Source: DASSBR01 sp035708085 (GTDB taxonomy: Bacteria > Pseudomonadota > Gammaproteobacteria > Natronospirales > DASSBR01). Taken from it: a stretch of 64,000 bases of DNA. Shown here one piece after another: positions 41,965 to 50,472 of the stretch. The notes under the pieces were generated by a model. The model did not search any database and had not been told where the DNA came from. It worked only from the letters and a program-made list of their open reading frames with translations. The stretch covers positions 73,672 through 137,671 of the forward strand of contig DASSTE010000047.1 of assembly GCA_035708085.1 (NCBI GenBank). The letters are read 5' to 3'. Within the stretch, counting starts at the first letter, position 1, and each line of letters opens with the position of its first letter. Both the position numbers and the translations under genes were made by a program.

Positions 41965-42495
41965 ATGAAATACTGTAATCAGTGCGGGCAACCGGTGACG
42001 CAGATCGTCCCGCCCGGCGACAACCGCCTCCGCTACGTCTGCACGGCATGCGAAACCGTACATTATCAAAATCCCAAGCTGGTGGTTGGCTGTGTCCCTG
42101 AATGGGAAGGCCGGATCCTGATTTGCCGGCGGGCGATCGAGCCGCGCTATGGCTACTGGACGCTACCGGCCGGTTTCATGGAAAACGCCGAGACGACAGC
42201 AGAAGCGGCGGCGCGGGAAACGCAGGAAGAAGCGCTTGCCGACGTACGGATACTCGAACCGCTGGCGATGGTAAACGTGCCCCGGATCAACCAGGTGCAC
42301 CTGATGTATCGGGCCGAGATGACATCCGCCGACTTCGCTCCGGGGCCGGAAAGCCTCGAAGTCTCGCTGATTACTGAAGCGGAAGTACCGTGGAGCCGGA
42401 TCGCGTTTCCGAGCGTACGCTTCACGCTTGAGAACTACTTTGCCGATCTTCGCACCGGCGGTCCCTTCCGGTTCCGGACTACCAGCATCTCCTGA
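41965..42495 (+). CDS. Nudix hydrolase with N-terminal zinc ribbon
   Basis: The 176-residue protein has a zinc ribbon (YCNQCGQPV and YVCTACETVHY, two CxxC) and a Nudix domain whose box reads GFMENAETTAEAAARETQEE. It matches G-x5-E-x7-R-E-x-x-E-E but has A-L-A where x-G-U is usual. Zinc-ribbon Nudix proteins hydrolyse NADH, ADP-ribose or related nucleotides. The ATG at 41965 is preferred because the promoter-like TATAAT overlaps the earlier ATG at 41956, which would add three residues. Confidence 0.88.
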   Translation: MKYCNQCGQPVTQIVPPGDNRLRYVCTACETVHYQNPKLVVGCVPEWEGRILICRRAIEPRYGYWTLPAGFMENAETTAEAAARETQEEALADVRILEPLAMVNVPRINQVHLMYRAEMTSADFAPGPESLEVSLITEAEVPWSRIAFPSVRFTLENYFADLRTGGPFRFRTTSIS

Positions 42496-42547
42496 TTACA
42501 ACCTTCGGTTGTGGCAGAATTAGCGTATTTCCGAACCCGGAGCCACC

Positions 42548-42871
42548 ATGACCTTCGTCGTCACCGAAGACTGCATCAAGTGCAAATATACAGACTGCGT
42601 TGAAGTTTGCCCCGTGGATTGTTTCCACGAAGGCCCGAACTTTCTGGTCATCGATCCCGATGAATGCATCGATTGCACCCTGTGCGAGCCGGAGTGCCCG
42701 ATCGATGCCATCGTCTCCGAAGACGACCTGCCCGAAGACCAGCAGCGTTTCCTCAAGATCAACGCGGAACTCGCCGCCGAATGGCCGGTAATCACCGAGC
42801 AGAAGGACCCGCCGCCGGACGCGAAGGAATGGGAGGGCAAGCCAGGAAAACTGGCGATGCTGGAAAGATGA
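42548..42871 (+). CDS. fdxA: Seven-iron ferredoxin FdxA
   Basis: The 107-residue ferredoxin has CIKCKYTDCVEVCP and CIDCTLCEPECP, the Cys pattern of 3Fe-4S/4Fe-4S ferredoxins of the Azotobacter FdI type, with the usual long C-terminal tail. It is a soluble low-potential electron carrier; the partner is unknown. A CCGGAG site precedes the ATG. A hairpin follows and separates it from convergent xerD. Confidence 0.95.
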   Translation: MTFVVTEDCIKCKYTDCVEVCPVDCFHEGPNFLVIDPDECIDCTLCEPECPIDAIVSEDDLPEDQQRFLKINAELAAEWPVITEQKDPPPDAKEWEGKPGKLAMLER

Positions 42872-42872
42872 G

Positions 42873-42951
42873 AGTAGCTAGTGCTGAGTCGCGAGGACTG
42901 AGTAAAGATTTCTTCTCTTCACTTAGTCCTGGGCACAGCTACTAGCGACTT
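42873..42951. terminator. Convergent hairpin between fdxA and xerD with CTAGTGCTGAGTCGC word
   Basis: The core stem AGGACTGAGTAAAGA (42894-42908) pairs with TCTTCACTTAGTCCT (42916-42930) over 15 bp with two wobble positions and a 7-base loop. An outer AGTAGCT/AGCTACT pair extends it, and ACTTTTTA follows on the plus strand. It can terminate both genes. It shares the 15-mer CTAGTGCTGAGTCGC with the repeat at 52750. Confidence 0.7.
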
Positions 42952-42952
42952 T

Positions 42953-43882
42953 TTATCCCCTCGGATGATGCTCCGCATGGACCTCCTGCAACCGCTGCTT
43001 GGCCACATGCGTATAAATCTGCGTCGTTGACAGATCGCTGTGCCCCAGCAGCATCTGCACCACGCGCAGATCGGCGCCATGGTTCAACAGATGCGTCGCG
43101 AACGCGTGGCGTAACGTGTGCGGCGACAAATCCTGCTTGATACGTGCCTTGTTCGCGTAGCGTTTGATCAGATGCCAGAACGCCTGGCGCGTCATGCATT
43201 CCGAACGTGACGTTGGAAACAGGTACGGTGTCTCACGGCCGTTCAAGATGTCGGGCCGCGCTTCCGCCAGATGGCGCTCGAGCCAAACGATCGCCTCCTC
43301 GCCCAGCGGAATCAGACGCTGCCGGTCGCCCTTGCCGGTGACCCGGACCGTGCCCTGCTGCAAATTGAGCTGTTCGCGCCGCAACGTCACCAGCTCCGAC
43401 ACACGCAGCCCGGTCGCATAGAGCAATTCCAGCATCGCGCGATCGCGCACGCCCAAGGGCTTGCGCGTATCCGGCGCGGCAAGCAGTGCCTCGACTTCCG
43501 CTTCGGTCATCGACTTGGGCAACGGGCGGCCCAGCTTGGGTCGTGCGATCGACGCGCTCGGATCCTCGGAATTGATGCCTTCGCGCACCAGATAGCGGTA
43601 AAACCGCCGGATCGTCGAAAGCTGACGGGCCGTTGAACGCGGGCTGCCGCCCTTCTCCGTCCGGTGCGCCAGGAATGCCTGCAGATCGGCCGTCGTCGCA
43701 TGCTCCAGCGCGATCCCACGGCTCTCGAGCCACCGGCCCAGTGATACGAGATCCGTCCGATAAGCCATCAGCGTATTGGCGGATAGCCCGCGCTCCATCC
43801 AGGCAGTATCGAGGAAGCGCTCGACATATCCGAAATCATCATTGGCCGCGGCATCGCGAACCCGCCCGGCATTAGCAACCAT
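42953..43882 (-). CDS. xerD: Tyrosine recombinase XerD
   Basis: The 309-residue recombinase has a SAM-like N-terminal core-binding domain (ERGLSANTLMAYRTDL) and a catalytic domain with Arg in ATGLRVSELV, Lys in TGKGDRQR, HTLRHAFATHLL, LLGHSDLSTTQIYTH and the nucleophile Tyr. Sequence and length fit XerD rather than a phage integrase, so it should resolve chromosome dimers at dif with XerC. No dif site or phage gene lies nearby. A GAGGAG site precedes the start. Confidence 0.93.
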   Translation of the reverse strand: MVANAGRVRDAAANDDFGYVERFLDTAWMERGLSANTLMAYRTDLVSLGRWLESRGIALEHATTADLQAFLAHRTEKGGSPRSTARQLSTIRRFYRYLVREGINSEDPSASIARPKLGRPLPKSMTEAEVEALLAAPDTRKPLGVRDRAMLELLYATGLRVSELVTLRREQLNLQQGTVRVTGKGDRQRLIPLGEEAIVWLERHLAEARPDILNGRETPYLFPTSRSECMTRQAFWHLIKRYANKARIKQDLSPHTLRHAFATHLLNHGADLRVVQMLLGHSDLSTTQIYTHVAKQRLQEVHAEHHPRG

Positions 43883-44036
43883 TATTCACTCCTCGTCGTT
43901 TAGAGCCCTTGTTTTTGTTGTCGTTCAATCCGCTTACCTTTACTCTCTGCGAGTCAGCTTGACCGAGTTGCGGGGCGAGCGCCGTGACACCGTTCACAAA
44001 ACCATTATGTTAATTTAAAGCAATAAAGTTGTCACT

Positions 44037-44747
44037 ATGGGATTGAGGCTATGTCTGGCGCAAATTCGCCCATTTTTGGTAATCGCGACCGTCGCCGTAC
44101 CCGCGGCGTTGATATCGATTTGCCTGCCGAAGCTGCGGCACCGCCGCGCGTTTGCACGTCGTGCGGCCCGAGTCGTTTTTACGCTTGCCGGTATGCCGTT
44201 AACGGTAGAACATCTCGACCGGCTGCCGCCGGGTCCTTGCGTTATCGTCGCCAACCATTCCAGTTACCTTGACGGCGTTGTTCTAATGGCCGCGCTCCCC
44301 CCGCGTTTCACGTTTTTGATCAAGGAGGAGATCAACGCCGTGCCGCTCGTCGGGCTATTGCTGCGACGGCTGGGTATGGCTTTCGTGTCACGAACTGATC
44401 CAAAAGCGGCAGCGGGCGCCGCGGCACGATTGATCCGTGCTGCAAAAAAGGGCAATGCCATCGGCGTATTTCCGGAAGGCACGTTCCGGCGTGAACCGGG
44501 CCTTCGAAGCTTCCGCCTCGGCGCGTTTCTGGCCGCCGCGCGCACTGGTCTGCCTGTTGCACCGGTAACCATTCGCGGAACGCGCTACATCCTGCCCGCC
44601 GGCAATCGCTATCTGCAGGCCGGACCGATACGGGTGACGCTGCTTCCGGCCATCATGCCGGCAGCGCCCGATCGGCAGGCGGCGGAATTATTAAGAAAAA
44701 CGGCTCGCCGCGCGATCCTGGATCACTGCGACGAGCCGGATGTCTGA
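44037..44747 (+). CDS. 1-acyl-sn-glycerol-3-phosphate acyltransferase (PlsC-like)
   Basis: The 236-residue protein has an N-terminal hydrophobic segment and the acyltransferase motifs NHSSYLDG (H-x4-D), FPEGTFRREPGL (E-G-T) and a later PVAPVTIRG. It transfers an acyl chain to lysophosphatidic acid or a related lipid at the inner membrane. It is divergent from xerD across a 154-bp AT-rich region and convergent with the TPR gene. It may be a secondary PlsC homologue rather than the essential one. Confidence 0.86.
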   Translation: MGLRLCLAQIRPFLVIATVAVPAALISICLPKLRHRRAFARRAARVVFTLAGMPLTVEHLDRLPPGPCVIVANHSSYLDGVVLMAALPPRFTFLIKEEINAVPLVGLLLRRLGMAFVSRTDPKAAAGAAARLIRAAKKGNAIGVFPEGTFRREPGLRSFRLGAFLAAARTGLPVAPVTIRGTRYILPAGNRYLQAGPIRVTLLPAIMPAAPDRQAAELLRKTARRAILDHCDEPDV

Positions 44748-44770
44748 AAAAGATCGGCTAGTCTGAAACG

Positions 44771-46018
44771 TCAGCTGGTTGACCTTAATCTGCGAATATA
44801 ATCGAGCCACTGACGCGCCTGTGTCTTGCTTTCGTCGTAATGCTCTGCCTTGACGAACGCCGCCTTTGCCTGGTCGTATTTCTTATTCTGCATCAGCGCC
44901 TCGCCCTTATAGATATAAGCGTTCCCCGGCTTATCAAGACCGCCCTTGTTCAGGGCGTCCTCGGCCGCCTTCACTGTGCAATCCCAATCGGTCTGCACAT
45001 AGCAAAGCTGCGCCTTCTTGAGATACAACATGCCATCCTTGGAGAGCTTCGCCGCCTTGTCGAGCGTATCAAGCGCCTTGTCGGTTTCCTGAGCTGACGT
45101 CCAGGCCGTCACCAGCAACCGAAGGTTGTCGATATTGGTCTTGACTTTATTATCCTTCATGCCTTTTGAAATCACCTCTCCGGCGTAGTAAGGCATGTCA
45201 TGAGTAATCTCGAGGCGGGCCAGGTTAAGCAGATCGCCCTCGTCGTCGATCATTCCCTTGCTGTAGGCCAGCCGCATTACACTCAATGCTTCCTTTTCCT
45301 TGTCCTGCTGAAGATAGATGCCATACAGGTTGTGCCAGTATTCCGCCTTGTCCGGCCAGTATGAAATCATTTTCTTGAGCAGATCGACCGCCTCGTCAAA
45401 ATTCTTGAGACGATAGTCGACGCCAACCAGCAACGTGTACCAGCCCTGTTGTGGCTCGTCAGACTCCGCTATTGCCTTTTTGGCATAGTAGCGGGCCTTC
45501 TTCAGATCCTTGACCTGATAATAGGCTTGCGCCGCGAGTATATAAGCATCGGCATCCGGCTTCTGCTGCGTTCTCTTTTCTTCCGCGAACCACTTTTCCA
45601 GAACGCCGATCGCATCTCGATATTGCTCCGTAGCCACGTAAAGCTGCGCGAGCGCCATCAATGCCTGGTGCTGTTGCTGGTCCGGCAGGGATTTCAGGTC
45701 GACCGCCTTTTGGAAGTACGGCAATGCCTTCTTGTATTCCTTTTGCTCAATGAAGACATAGGCGATCATGCGCTCGGTGAGCGCCAGCGCGTACGGCTTG
45801 TCCTTGACGTCATTCGCCAGATCCTGCAGATCCGAGAGCGCCTCTGCGTACTTCTTGTCTTTCAGTTCTTTTTGCGCGTTTTGAAGCTTGGCAGCCGTGT
45901 ACTGATCCAGCGCCTTGACGTTTCGGTCTTGACCGCTCTGCGCAGCCTGCGCCGGCGCATTCACGACTGCCAGCGCCAGTATGCCGGCAAGGGCCGCAGC
46001 AAAAAATGTCCTGTTCAT
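44771..46018 (-). CDS. Periplasmic TPR protein paired with TonB
   Basis: The 415-residue protein has a signal peptide ending at APAQAAQ and about nine tetratricopeptide-like repeats (e.g. KYAEALSDLQDLAND, EYKKALPYFQKAVDL, KYDQAKAAFVKAEHY). It is Lys-rich and likely helical throughout. Its start is 3 bp from the tonB stop, so the two are co-transcribed. TPR proteins encoded next to tonB in Shewanella, Vibrio and Xanthomonadales are thought to work with a TonB system at the envelope; this one lacks exbBD nearby. Confidence 0.85.
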   Translation of the reverse strand: MNRTFFAAALAGILALAVVNAPAQAAQSGQDRNVKALDQYTAAKLQNAQKELKDKKYAEALSDLQDLANDVKDKPYALALTERMIAYVFIEQKEYKKALPYFQKAVDLKSLPDQQQHQALMALAQLYVATEQYRDAIGVLEKWFAEEKRTQQKPDADAYILAAQAYYQVKDLKKARYYAKKAIAESDEPQQGWYTLLVGVDYRLKNFDEAVDLLKKMISYWPDKAEYWHNLYGIYLQQDKEKEALSVMRLAYSKGMIDDEGDLLNLARLEITHDMPYYAGEVISKGMKDNKVKTNIDNLRLLVTAWTSAQETDKALDTLDKAAKLSKDGMLYLKKAQLCYVQTDWDCTVKAAEDALNKGGLDKPGNAYIYKGEALMQNKKYDQAKAAFVKAEHYDESKTQARQWLDYIRRLRSTS

Positions 46019-46021
46019 AAA

Positions 46022-46672
46022 TTACCTGCGATTCTTTGGCAGCTGGAACGTGTACTTGAACGTGGCCCGGCTTGCGATCGGTTTGCCGTTCACGACCTTC
46101 GGCTTGAACTTGGATCGCAGCAGCGCATTGATCGCAGCCTTGTCGAAGACTCGACGCGGTTTGGAATCAATCACTTGCGGGTCGGTCGCGGAGCCGTCAG
46201 GCTGGATCGTAAACTCGAGCGTCACGTAGCCTTCGATATTACCGAACAGCGCCTTGGCCGGGTACTGCGGCTGGACAGGCACAATCGGAATGGCCTGGCC
46301 GTTTGCCGAAAGATTGCTGACGTTGTAGCCGCCTCCCTGGAGGAAGAGGCCGTTACCGCCGATAGTTGGAACGCCAATATTCGGAACATTGAACTTGACG
46401 AGCGTCCTCTGTACTTTCTGCTTGTGGGACACCGTCACCTTCGGCTGAGTGGTCGGCACCTTCTGCGGTTTGGGCTTCTTCGGAATCCGGTGCTGCTTGC
46501 GCTGAACCTTTTCGATGTGCGGCGTCGACACGAACTTGGCCAACTGGATGGACCGCGCAGTCTGGGTCACCGTGCTGCCCCCGGAAATAAAGCCGCGCAT
46601 GATCAAAAACAGGCAGCCGGCGATAATGAACCCGATAATCAGCGCTGAAAAATATCGCATGGAATACTGCAT
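46022..46672 (-). CDS. tonB: TonB-family energy transducer
   Basis: The 216-residue protein has a short cytoplasmic N-terminus, one transmembrane anchor (ALIIGFIIAGCLFLIMRGFI), a Pro/Lys-rich spanner (KQHRIPKKPKPQKVPTTQ) and a C-terminal TonB domain (PVQPQYPAKALFGNIEGYVTLEF through SKFKPKVVNGKPIASRATF). It moves proton-motive energy to outer-membrane receptors. ExbB/ExbD must be encoded elsewhere. The spanner is short, and the anchor lacks the usual N-terminal SHxxxH arrangement. A long leader with two hairpins precedes it. Confidence 0.92.
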   Translation of the reverse strand: MQYSMRYFSALIIGFIIAGCLFLIMRGFISGGSTVTQTARSIQLAKFVSTPHIEKVQRKQHRIPKKPKPQKVPTTQPKVTVSHKQKVQRTLVKFNVPNIGVPTIGGNGLFLQGGGYNVSNLSANGQAIPIVPVQPQYPAKALFGNIEGYVTLEFTIQPDGSATDPQVIDSKPRRVFDKAAINALLRSKFKPKVVNGKPIASRATFKYTFQLPKNRR

Positions 46673-46715
46673 GGCTAACCTGACGTCTGCTTCGGCTTGA
46701 ATGGAAATTCAGCAC

Positions 46716-46761
46716 GTTCACAGGGTAGCCCCTGTGAACAGCTTTGCGACTCTAGCAAAGA
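46716..46761 (-). promoter_or_regulatory. tonB leader hairpins (GTTCACAGGG/CCCTGTGAAC and CTTTGC/GCAAAG)
   Basis: A perfect 10-bp stem (46716-46725 with 46730-46739, loop 4) and a 6-bp stem CTTTGC/GCAAAG just beside it lie 44-90 bp before the tonB start. Either they are structured 5'-UTR elements or the 10-bp dyad is an operator. No match to a Fur box was seen. Confidence 0.5.
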
Positions 46762-46812
46762 ACCCTTGAAAAGAAAAGCATTAAAACCGGGCTGAACCTG
46801 ATACATAATCTG

Positions 46813-46828
46813 CCGCCAGTTTCGGCGG
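46813..46828 (-). terminator. Weak hairpin CCGCC-N6-GGCGG after icmF
   Basis: A 5-bp GC stem lies 18 bp after the icmF stop on the minus strand, with no clear U-tract. It is the only terminator-like feature between icmF and tonB. Confidence 0.35.
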
Positions 46829-46845
46829 AACTTCCACGAATTATT

Positions 46846-49800
46846 TCACATGTTCCGCCGATATCGGCCACCGACTTCGTACAAAGCGCCCGAAATCTGG
46901 CCCAGCGAACAGACCTTGACGGTCTCCATCAACTGGCCGAAAAGGTTGCCGCCGGTTCGCGCCGTCTGCTGCAAGGCTGCCAGTGCGCCCGGCGTCGTCT
47001 CCCGGTGCAGTTCGCGGAAGCGGTTGATGCCGGTGATCTGCGCCTGTTTCTCCGCCTCCGTGGAGCGAATGAGCGCCACTTCGCGCTCCGTTTCCTCGCC
47101 ATCTTCGGGCAGGAACGTATTGACGCCGATAATCGGCAGGCTGCCGTCGTGCTTGCGACGCTCGTAGATCAGGCTTTCTTCCTGGATCTTGCCGCGCTGG
47201 TACATGGTTTCCATTGCGCCGAGCACGCCGCCCCGCTCCGAAATCCGCTCGAACTCGCGATACACCGCCTCTTCGACCAGATCCGTCAGTTCCTGAATGA
47301 TGAACGCACCCTGCAGCGGGTTTTCGTTCTTGTTGAGGCCCAGCTCCTTATTAATGATGAGCTGGATCGCCATCGCGCGGCGAACGGATTCTTCCGTCGG
47401 CGTGGTGATCGCCTCGTCGTAGGCATTGGTGTGCAGGCTGTTGCAGTTGTCATAGAGCGCGTACAGCGCCTGCAGCGTGGTGCGGATGTCGTTGAACTGG
47501 ATTTCCTGCGCGTGCAGGCTGCGCCCGGATGTCTGGATGTGATACTTCAGCATCTGGCTGCGGGCGTTGGCGCCGTAGCGTTCGCGCATTGCGCGCGCCC
47601 AGATGCGCCGCGCCACACGGCCGATCACAGCGTACTCCGGATCCATGCCATTGCTGAAGAAGAAGCTCAGGTTGGGCGCGAAATCATCAATCTTCATGCC
47701 ACGCGCGAGGTAGTACTCGACGATCGTAAAGCCGTTGGCGAGAGTGAAGGCAAGCTGGCTGATCGGGTTCGCGCCGGCTTCCGCGATGTGGTAGCCGCTG
47801 ATCGACACACTATAGAAGTTGCGCACACCGTGCTCGATGAAATGCGCCTGCACGTCGCCCATCATCCGGAGCGCAAAGTCGGTCGAGAAGATGCAGGTAT
47901 TCTGTGCCTGGTCCTCTTTTAATATGTCGGCTTGCACGGTGCCGCGCACCTGCTTCAGCGTTTCTTCCTTGATGCGCCCGTAGGTTTCGGCGTCGACGAG
48001 CTGGTCGCCGCTGACGCCGATCGTACCGAGCCCGAAGCCATCGTGGCCTTCTGGCAGGTCTGCCTCGTACATTGGCGGCGTGCTGCCGTGATAAAGCTGC
48101 TGTATCTTCTTTTGCGCCTCGTCCCAGCCGCCGGTTTCGCGCAGGTGGCGTTCAACCTGCTGGTCGATGGCGGCGTTCATGTACATCGCCAGGATCATCG
48201 GCGCCGGGCCGTTGATCGTCATCGATACGGAGGTGTTGCGTGCGGCGAGGTCGAAGCCCGAGTACAGCTTCTTCATGTCGTCGACTGTTGCGATCGACAC
48301 GCCCGAGTTGCCGATGCGGCCGTAGATATCCGGTCGCTCGTCCGGATCTTCGCCATACAGCGTGACGGAGTCGAAAGCTGTAGACAGCCGCGTCGCCGGC
48401 AACCCCTGCGACAGGTAGTGAAAGCGTCGATTGGTGCGCTCCGGCGTGCCTTCGCCGGCGAACTGCCGCGTCGGGTCTTCTGCCGCACGCCGATACGGAT
48501 ACACGCCGGCGGTGTATGGGTACGCGCCCGGCAGGTTTTCTTCCATCAGGAAGCGCAGGATGTCGCCCCAATCATGGAAACGGGGCGCGGCGATCTTGGG
48601 CACCTTCGTACCGGAGAGCGATTCGGTGTAGTTCTCGCCGGTAATTTCGCGGCCACGCACCTTGTATGAATACGTGTCCGCCTGGACCGCCGCCTTCAGC
48701 GCCGGCCAGTTGCGCAGTAGCTTGAGCGCGTCGGAACCCACCTCGTCGAGCGCGGCATTGTAGCGCTGCCGCAGCACGGTGACGGCATTGCCGTCCTCTC
48801 CGAGCGCGGCGGCGGGATCGTAACTCTGCAGCGGTTCCGGGAGCTTTGCGTCGTCGAGCGCCTTGAGCGCGTCGTAGTAGCTTTGCGCCAGCGATGCGGC
48901 TTCGGCCCGGGTATTGATGCCGCCGTGCGTGCCGCGTCCGGCCTCGGCGATTTCCGCCAGGTAGCGCTCGCGCGACGGCGGAATCAGCGCGCGCTTCTCG
49001 CGCTCCATTTCAGCCAGGTGTTCAGGCACCCGCCACTTTTCCGCATCCAGCTTGAGTTTGACGACCAGCCGCCTGACCAGCGCCTGGAACAGGTGGTTCA
49101 CGCCGGGATCGTTGAACTGGCTGGCGATCGTCGGATACACCGGAATGTCGGCTTCGTCGACATCGAAAGCAACGTGGTTGCGCCGCCACTGCTTCTTGAT
49201 GTCGCGCAACGCATCTTCGGCACCACGCTTTTCGAACTTGTTGAGCGCGATCATGTCGGCGAAATCGAGCATGTCGATCTTTTCAAGTTGGCTGGCCGCG
49301 CCGTAGTCGCTGGTCATGACGTACATCGAGAAATCGACCAGGTCGACGACTTCGCTGTCGCTCTGGCCGATGCCGGCGGTTTCGAGCAGGATGAGGCCGT
49401 AGCCGGCGGCCTTCAGAAGATCGATCGTATCGGTCAGGATTTCGCTGGTCGCGACGTGCGCTCGCCGGGTCGCAAGCGACCGCATATATATAGAGGAGTT
49501 GGTCAGGCTGTTCATGCGAATGCGATCGCCGAGCAGCGCGCCGCCGGTGCGCCGCCGGGTCGGGTCGACCGCCAGCACGGCGATGGCGAGGTCGGGAAAA
49601 CTCGCCTTGAAGCGATTGAGCAGTTCGTCGGTGAGGCTGCTCTTGCCGGAGCCGCCGGTACCGGTCAGGCCGACCACCGGAGCGCGGCTTTCGCCCGCCC
49701 GCTTCGACCAGGCGGCGACCAGCGACGAGACCTGCTTGTCGCCCGGTTTGGCGAGTTCAAGCATCGAGATGGTGCGGCCGACAACGGCCGGATTCTCGGG

Positions 49801-50292
49801 GCTGCATTCAGCGGGGTCGAAGTCCGGCTTCTGCCAGGCGCGGACGCGTTTGAAGACGTCCTCGATCATGCCTTTGAGGCCCATTTCCATGCCGTCTTCC
49901 GGGCCGTACACCTTTTCGACGCCGTGCGCTTCCAGTTCCGCACGCTCGGCGGGCACGATGGTGCCGCCGCCGCCGACAACGACACGAATATGTTCGGCGC
50001 CGCGCTCGCGCAGCATGTCGACCATATACTTGAAGTATTCCATGTGGCCGCCCTGGTAGGAGCTGACCGCGATGCCGTCGGCGTCTTCCTGCAGTGCGGC
50101 ATCGACGATTTCCGCGACGCTGCGGTTATGTCCCAGATGCACGACTTCCGCCCCTTCCTGCAGCAGCAGCCGGCGGATGATGTTGATGGCGGCGTCATGG
50201 CCGTCAAACAGGGACGCGGCGCTGATGAAGCGCAACGGGGCAGCGGCATCTTGCGCCGGGACGGAATGGAGGTGCTTGGCTACTGTACTCAT
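46846..50292 (-). CDS. icmF: Fused isobutyryl-CoA mutase IcmF
   Basis: The 1148-residue protein joins three parts. An N-terminal B12-binding domain (about 20-150) has DGHDAA and GGGGTIVP. A MeaB-like GTPase domain (about 200-420) has P-loop GTGGSGKSS with Lys217. A methylmalonyl-CoA-mutase-type TIM barrel (about 570-1120) includes SVSMTINGPAPMILAMYMNAA and NPISQLAFTLANGF. This order is diagnostic of IcmF, which interconverts isobutyryl-CoA and n-butyryl-CoA (and isovaleryl-/pivalyl-CoA) with its own G-protein chaperone. It is divergent from the leucine-catabolism operon. A TATACT box six bases before the ATG suggests a leaderless message. Confidence 0.96.
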   Translation of the reverse strand: MSTVAKHLHSVPAQDAAAPLRFISAASLFDGHDAAINIIRRLLLQEGAEVVHLGHNRSVAEIVDAALQEDADGIAVSSYQGGHMEYFKYMVDMLRERGAEHIRVVVGGGGTIVPAERAELEAHGVEKVYGPEDGMEMGLKGMIEDVFKRVRAWQKPDFDPAECSPENPAVVGRTISMLELAKPGDKQVSSLVAAWSKRAGESRAPVVGLTGTGGSGKSSLTDELLNRFKASFPDLAIAVLAVDPTRRRTGGALLGDRIRMNSLTNSSIYMRSLATRRAHVATSEILTDTIDLLKAAGYGLILLETAGIGQSDSEVVDLVDFSMYVMTSDYGAASQLEKIDMLDFADMIALNKFEKRGAEDALRDIKKQWRRNHVAFDVDEADIPVYPTIASQFNDPGVNHLFQALVRRLVVKLKLDAEKWRVPEHLAEMEREKRALIPPSRERYLAEIAEAGRGTHGGINTRAEAASLAQSYYDALKALDDAKLPEPLQSYDPAAALGEDGNAVTVLRQRYNAALDEVGSDALKLLRNWPALKAAVQADTYSYKVRGREITGENYTESLSGTKVPKIAAPRFHDWGDILRFLMEENLPGAYPYTAGVYPYRRAAEDPTRQFAGEGTPERTNRRFHYLSQGLPATRLSTAFDSVTLYGEDPDERPDIYGRIGNSGVSIATVDDMKKLYSGFDLAARNTSVSMTINGPAPMILAMYMNAAIDQQVERHLRETGGWDEAQKKIQQLYHGSTPPMYEADLPEGHDGFGLGTIGVSGDQLVDAETYGRIKEETLKQVRGTVQADILKEDQAQNTCIFSTDFALRMMGDVQAHFIEHGVRNFYSVSISGYHIAEAGANPISQLAFTLANGFTIVEYYLARGMKIDDFAPNLSFFFSNGMDPEYAVIGRVARRIWARAMRERYGANARSQMLKYHIQTSGRSLHAQEIQFNDIRTTLQALYALYDNCNSLHTNAYDEAITTPTEESVRRAMAIQLIINKELGLNKNENPLQGAFIIQELTDLVEEAVYREFERISERGGVLGAMETMYQRGKIQEESLIYERRKHDGSLPIIGVNTFLPEDGEETEREVALIRSTEAEKQAQITGINRFRELHRETTPGALAALQQTARTGGNLFGQLMETVKVCSLGQISGALYEVGGRYRRNM

Positions 50293-50298
50293 CTGTGT

Positions 50299-50304
50299 AG
50301 TATA
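50299..50304 (-). promoter_or_regulatory. Candidate -10 element TATACT of a leaderless icmF transcript
   Basis: On the minus strand TATACT is followed by ACACAG and then the icmF ATG (50292). The predicted transcription start coincides with the start codon, and no ribosome-binding site is present. Confidence 0.45.
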
Positions 50305-50339
50305 CCGCCTCGGCCGCCGGAGCCAGAAACCCCCCGCTG

Positions 50340-50369
50340 CTGACCGGGACCGCCCTGTCAGGCTATAAT
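50340..50369 (+). promoter_or_regulatory. Promoter of the leucine dehydrogenase operon (CTGACC-N18-TATAAT)
   Basis: A perfect TATAAT (50364-50369) with a four-of-six -35 match (50340-50345) lies about 100 bp before the ATG. The leader of about 95 bases ends in a strong AGGAGG site. Confidence 0.6.
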
Positions 50370-50472
50370 GACTCGTTCGCAGTGGACGTATTCCCGTCTC
50401 ATCGCGCCAGAATTCGACATATAGCGCCGCCAGAACGCGCTATTACAAAGCTATCCCACCTAGGAGGAAATC

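Noticed and set aside
41956..42495. Unusual Nudix box (A-L-A in place of x-G-U) as a sign of inactivity
   Set aside because: Zinc-ribbon Nudix proteins often vary at this Gly while keeping the R-E-x-x-E-E metal site, so it is not strong evidence of lost function.
42953..43882. Tyrosine recombinase as a phage or integron integrase
   Set aside because: Length and motifs match XerD, and there is no attachment site, phage gene or tRNA junction next to it.
45449..46648. Plus-strand frame across the TPR gene and tonB
   Set aside because: It is antisense to two clear genes, and its Leu/Arg repeats only mirror the TPR codons.
48883..50343. 486-codon plus-strand frame opposite icmF
   Set aside because: It is a shadow of the icmF coding strand with no domain or ribosome-binding site.
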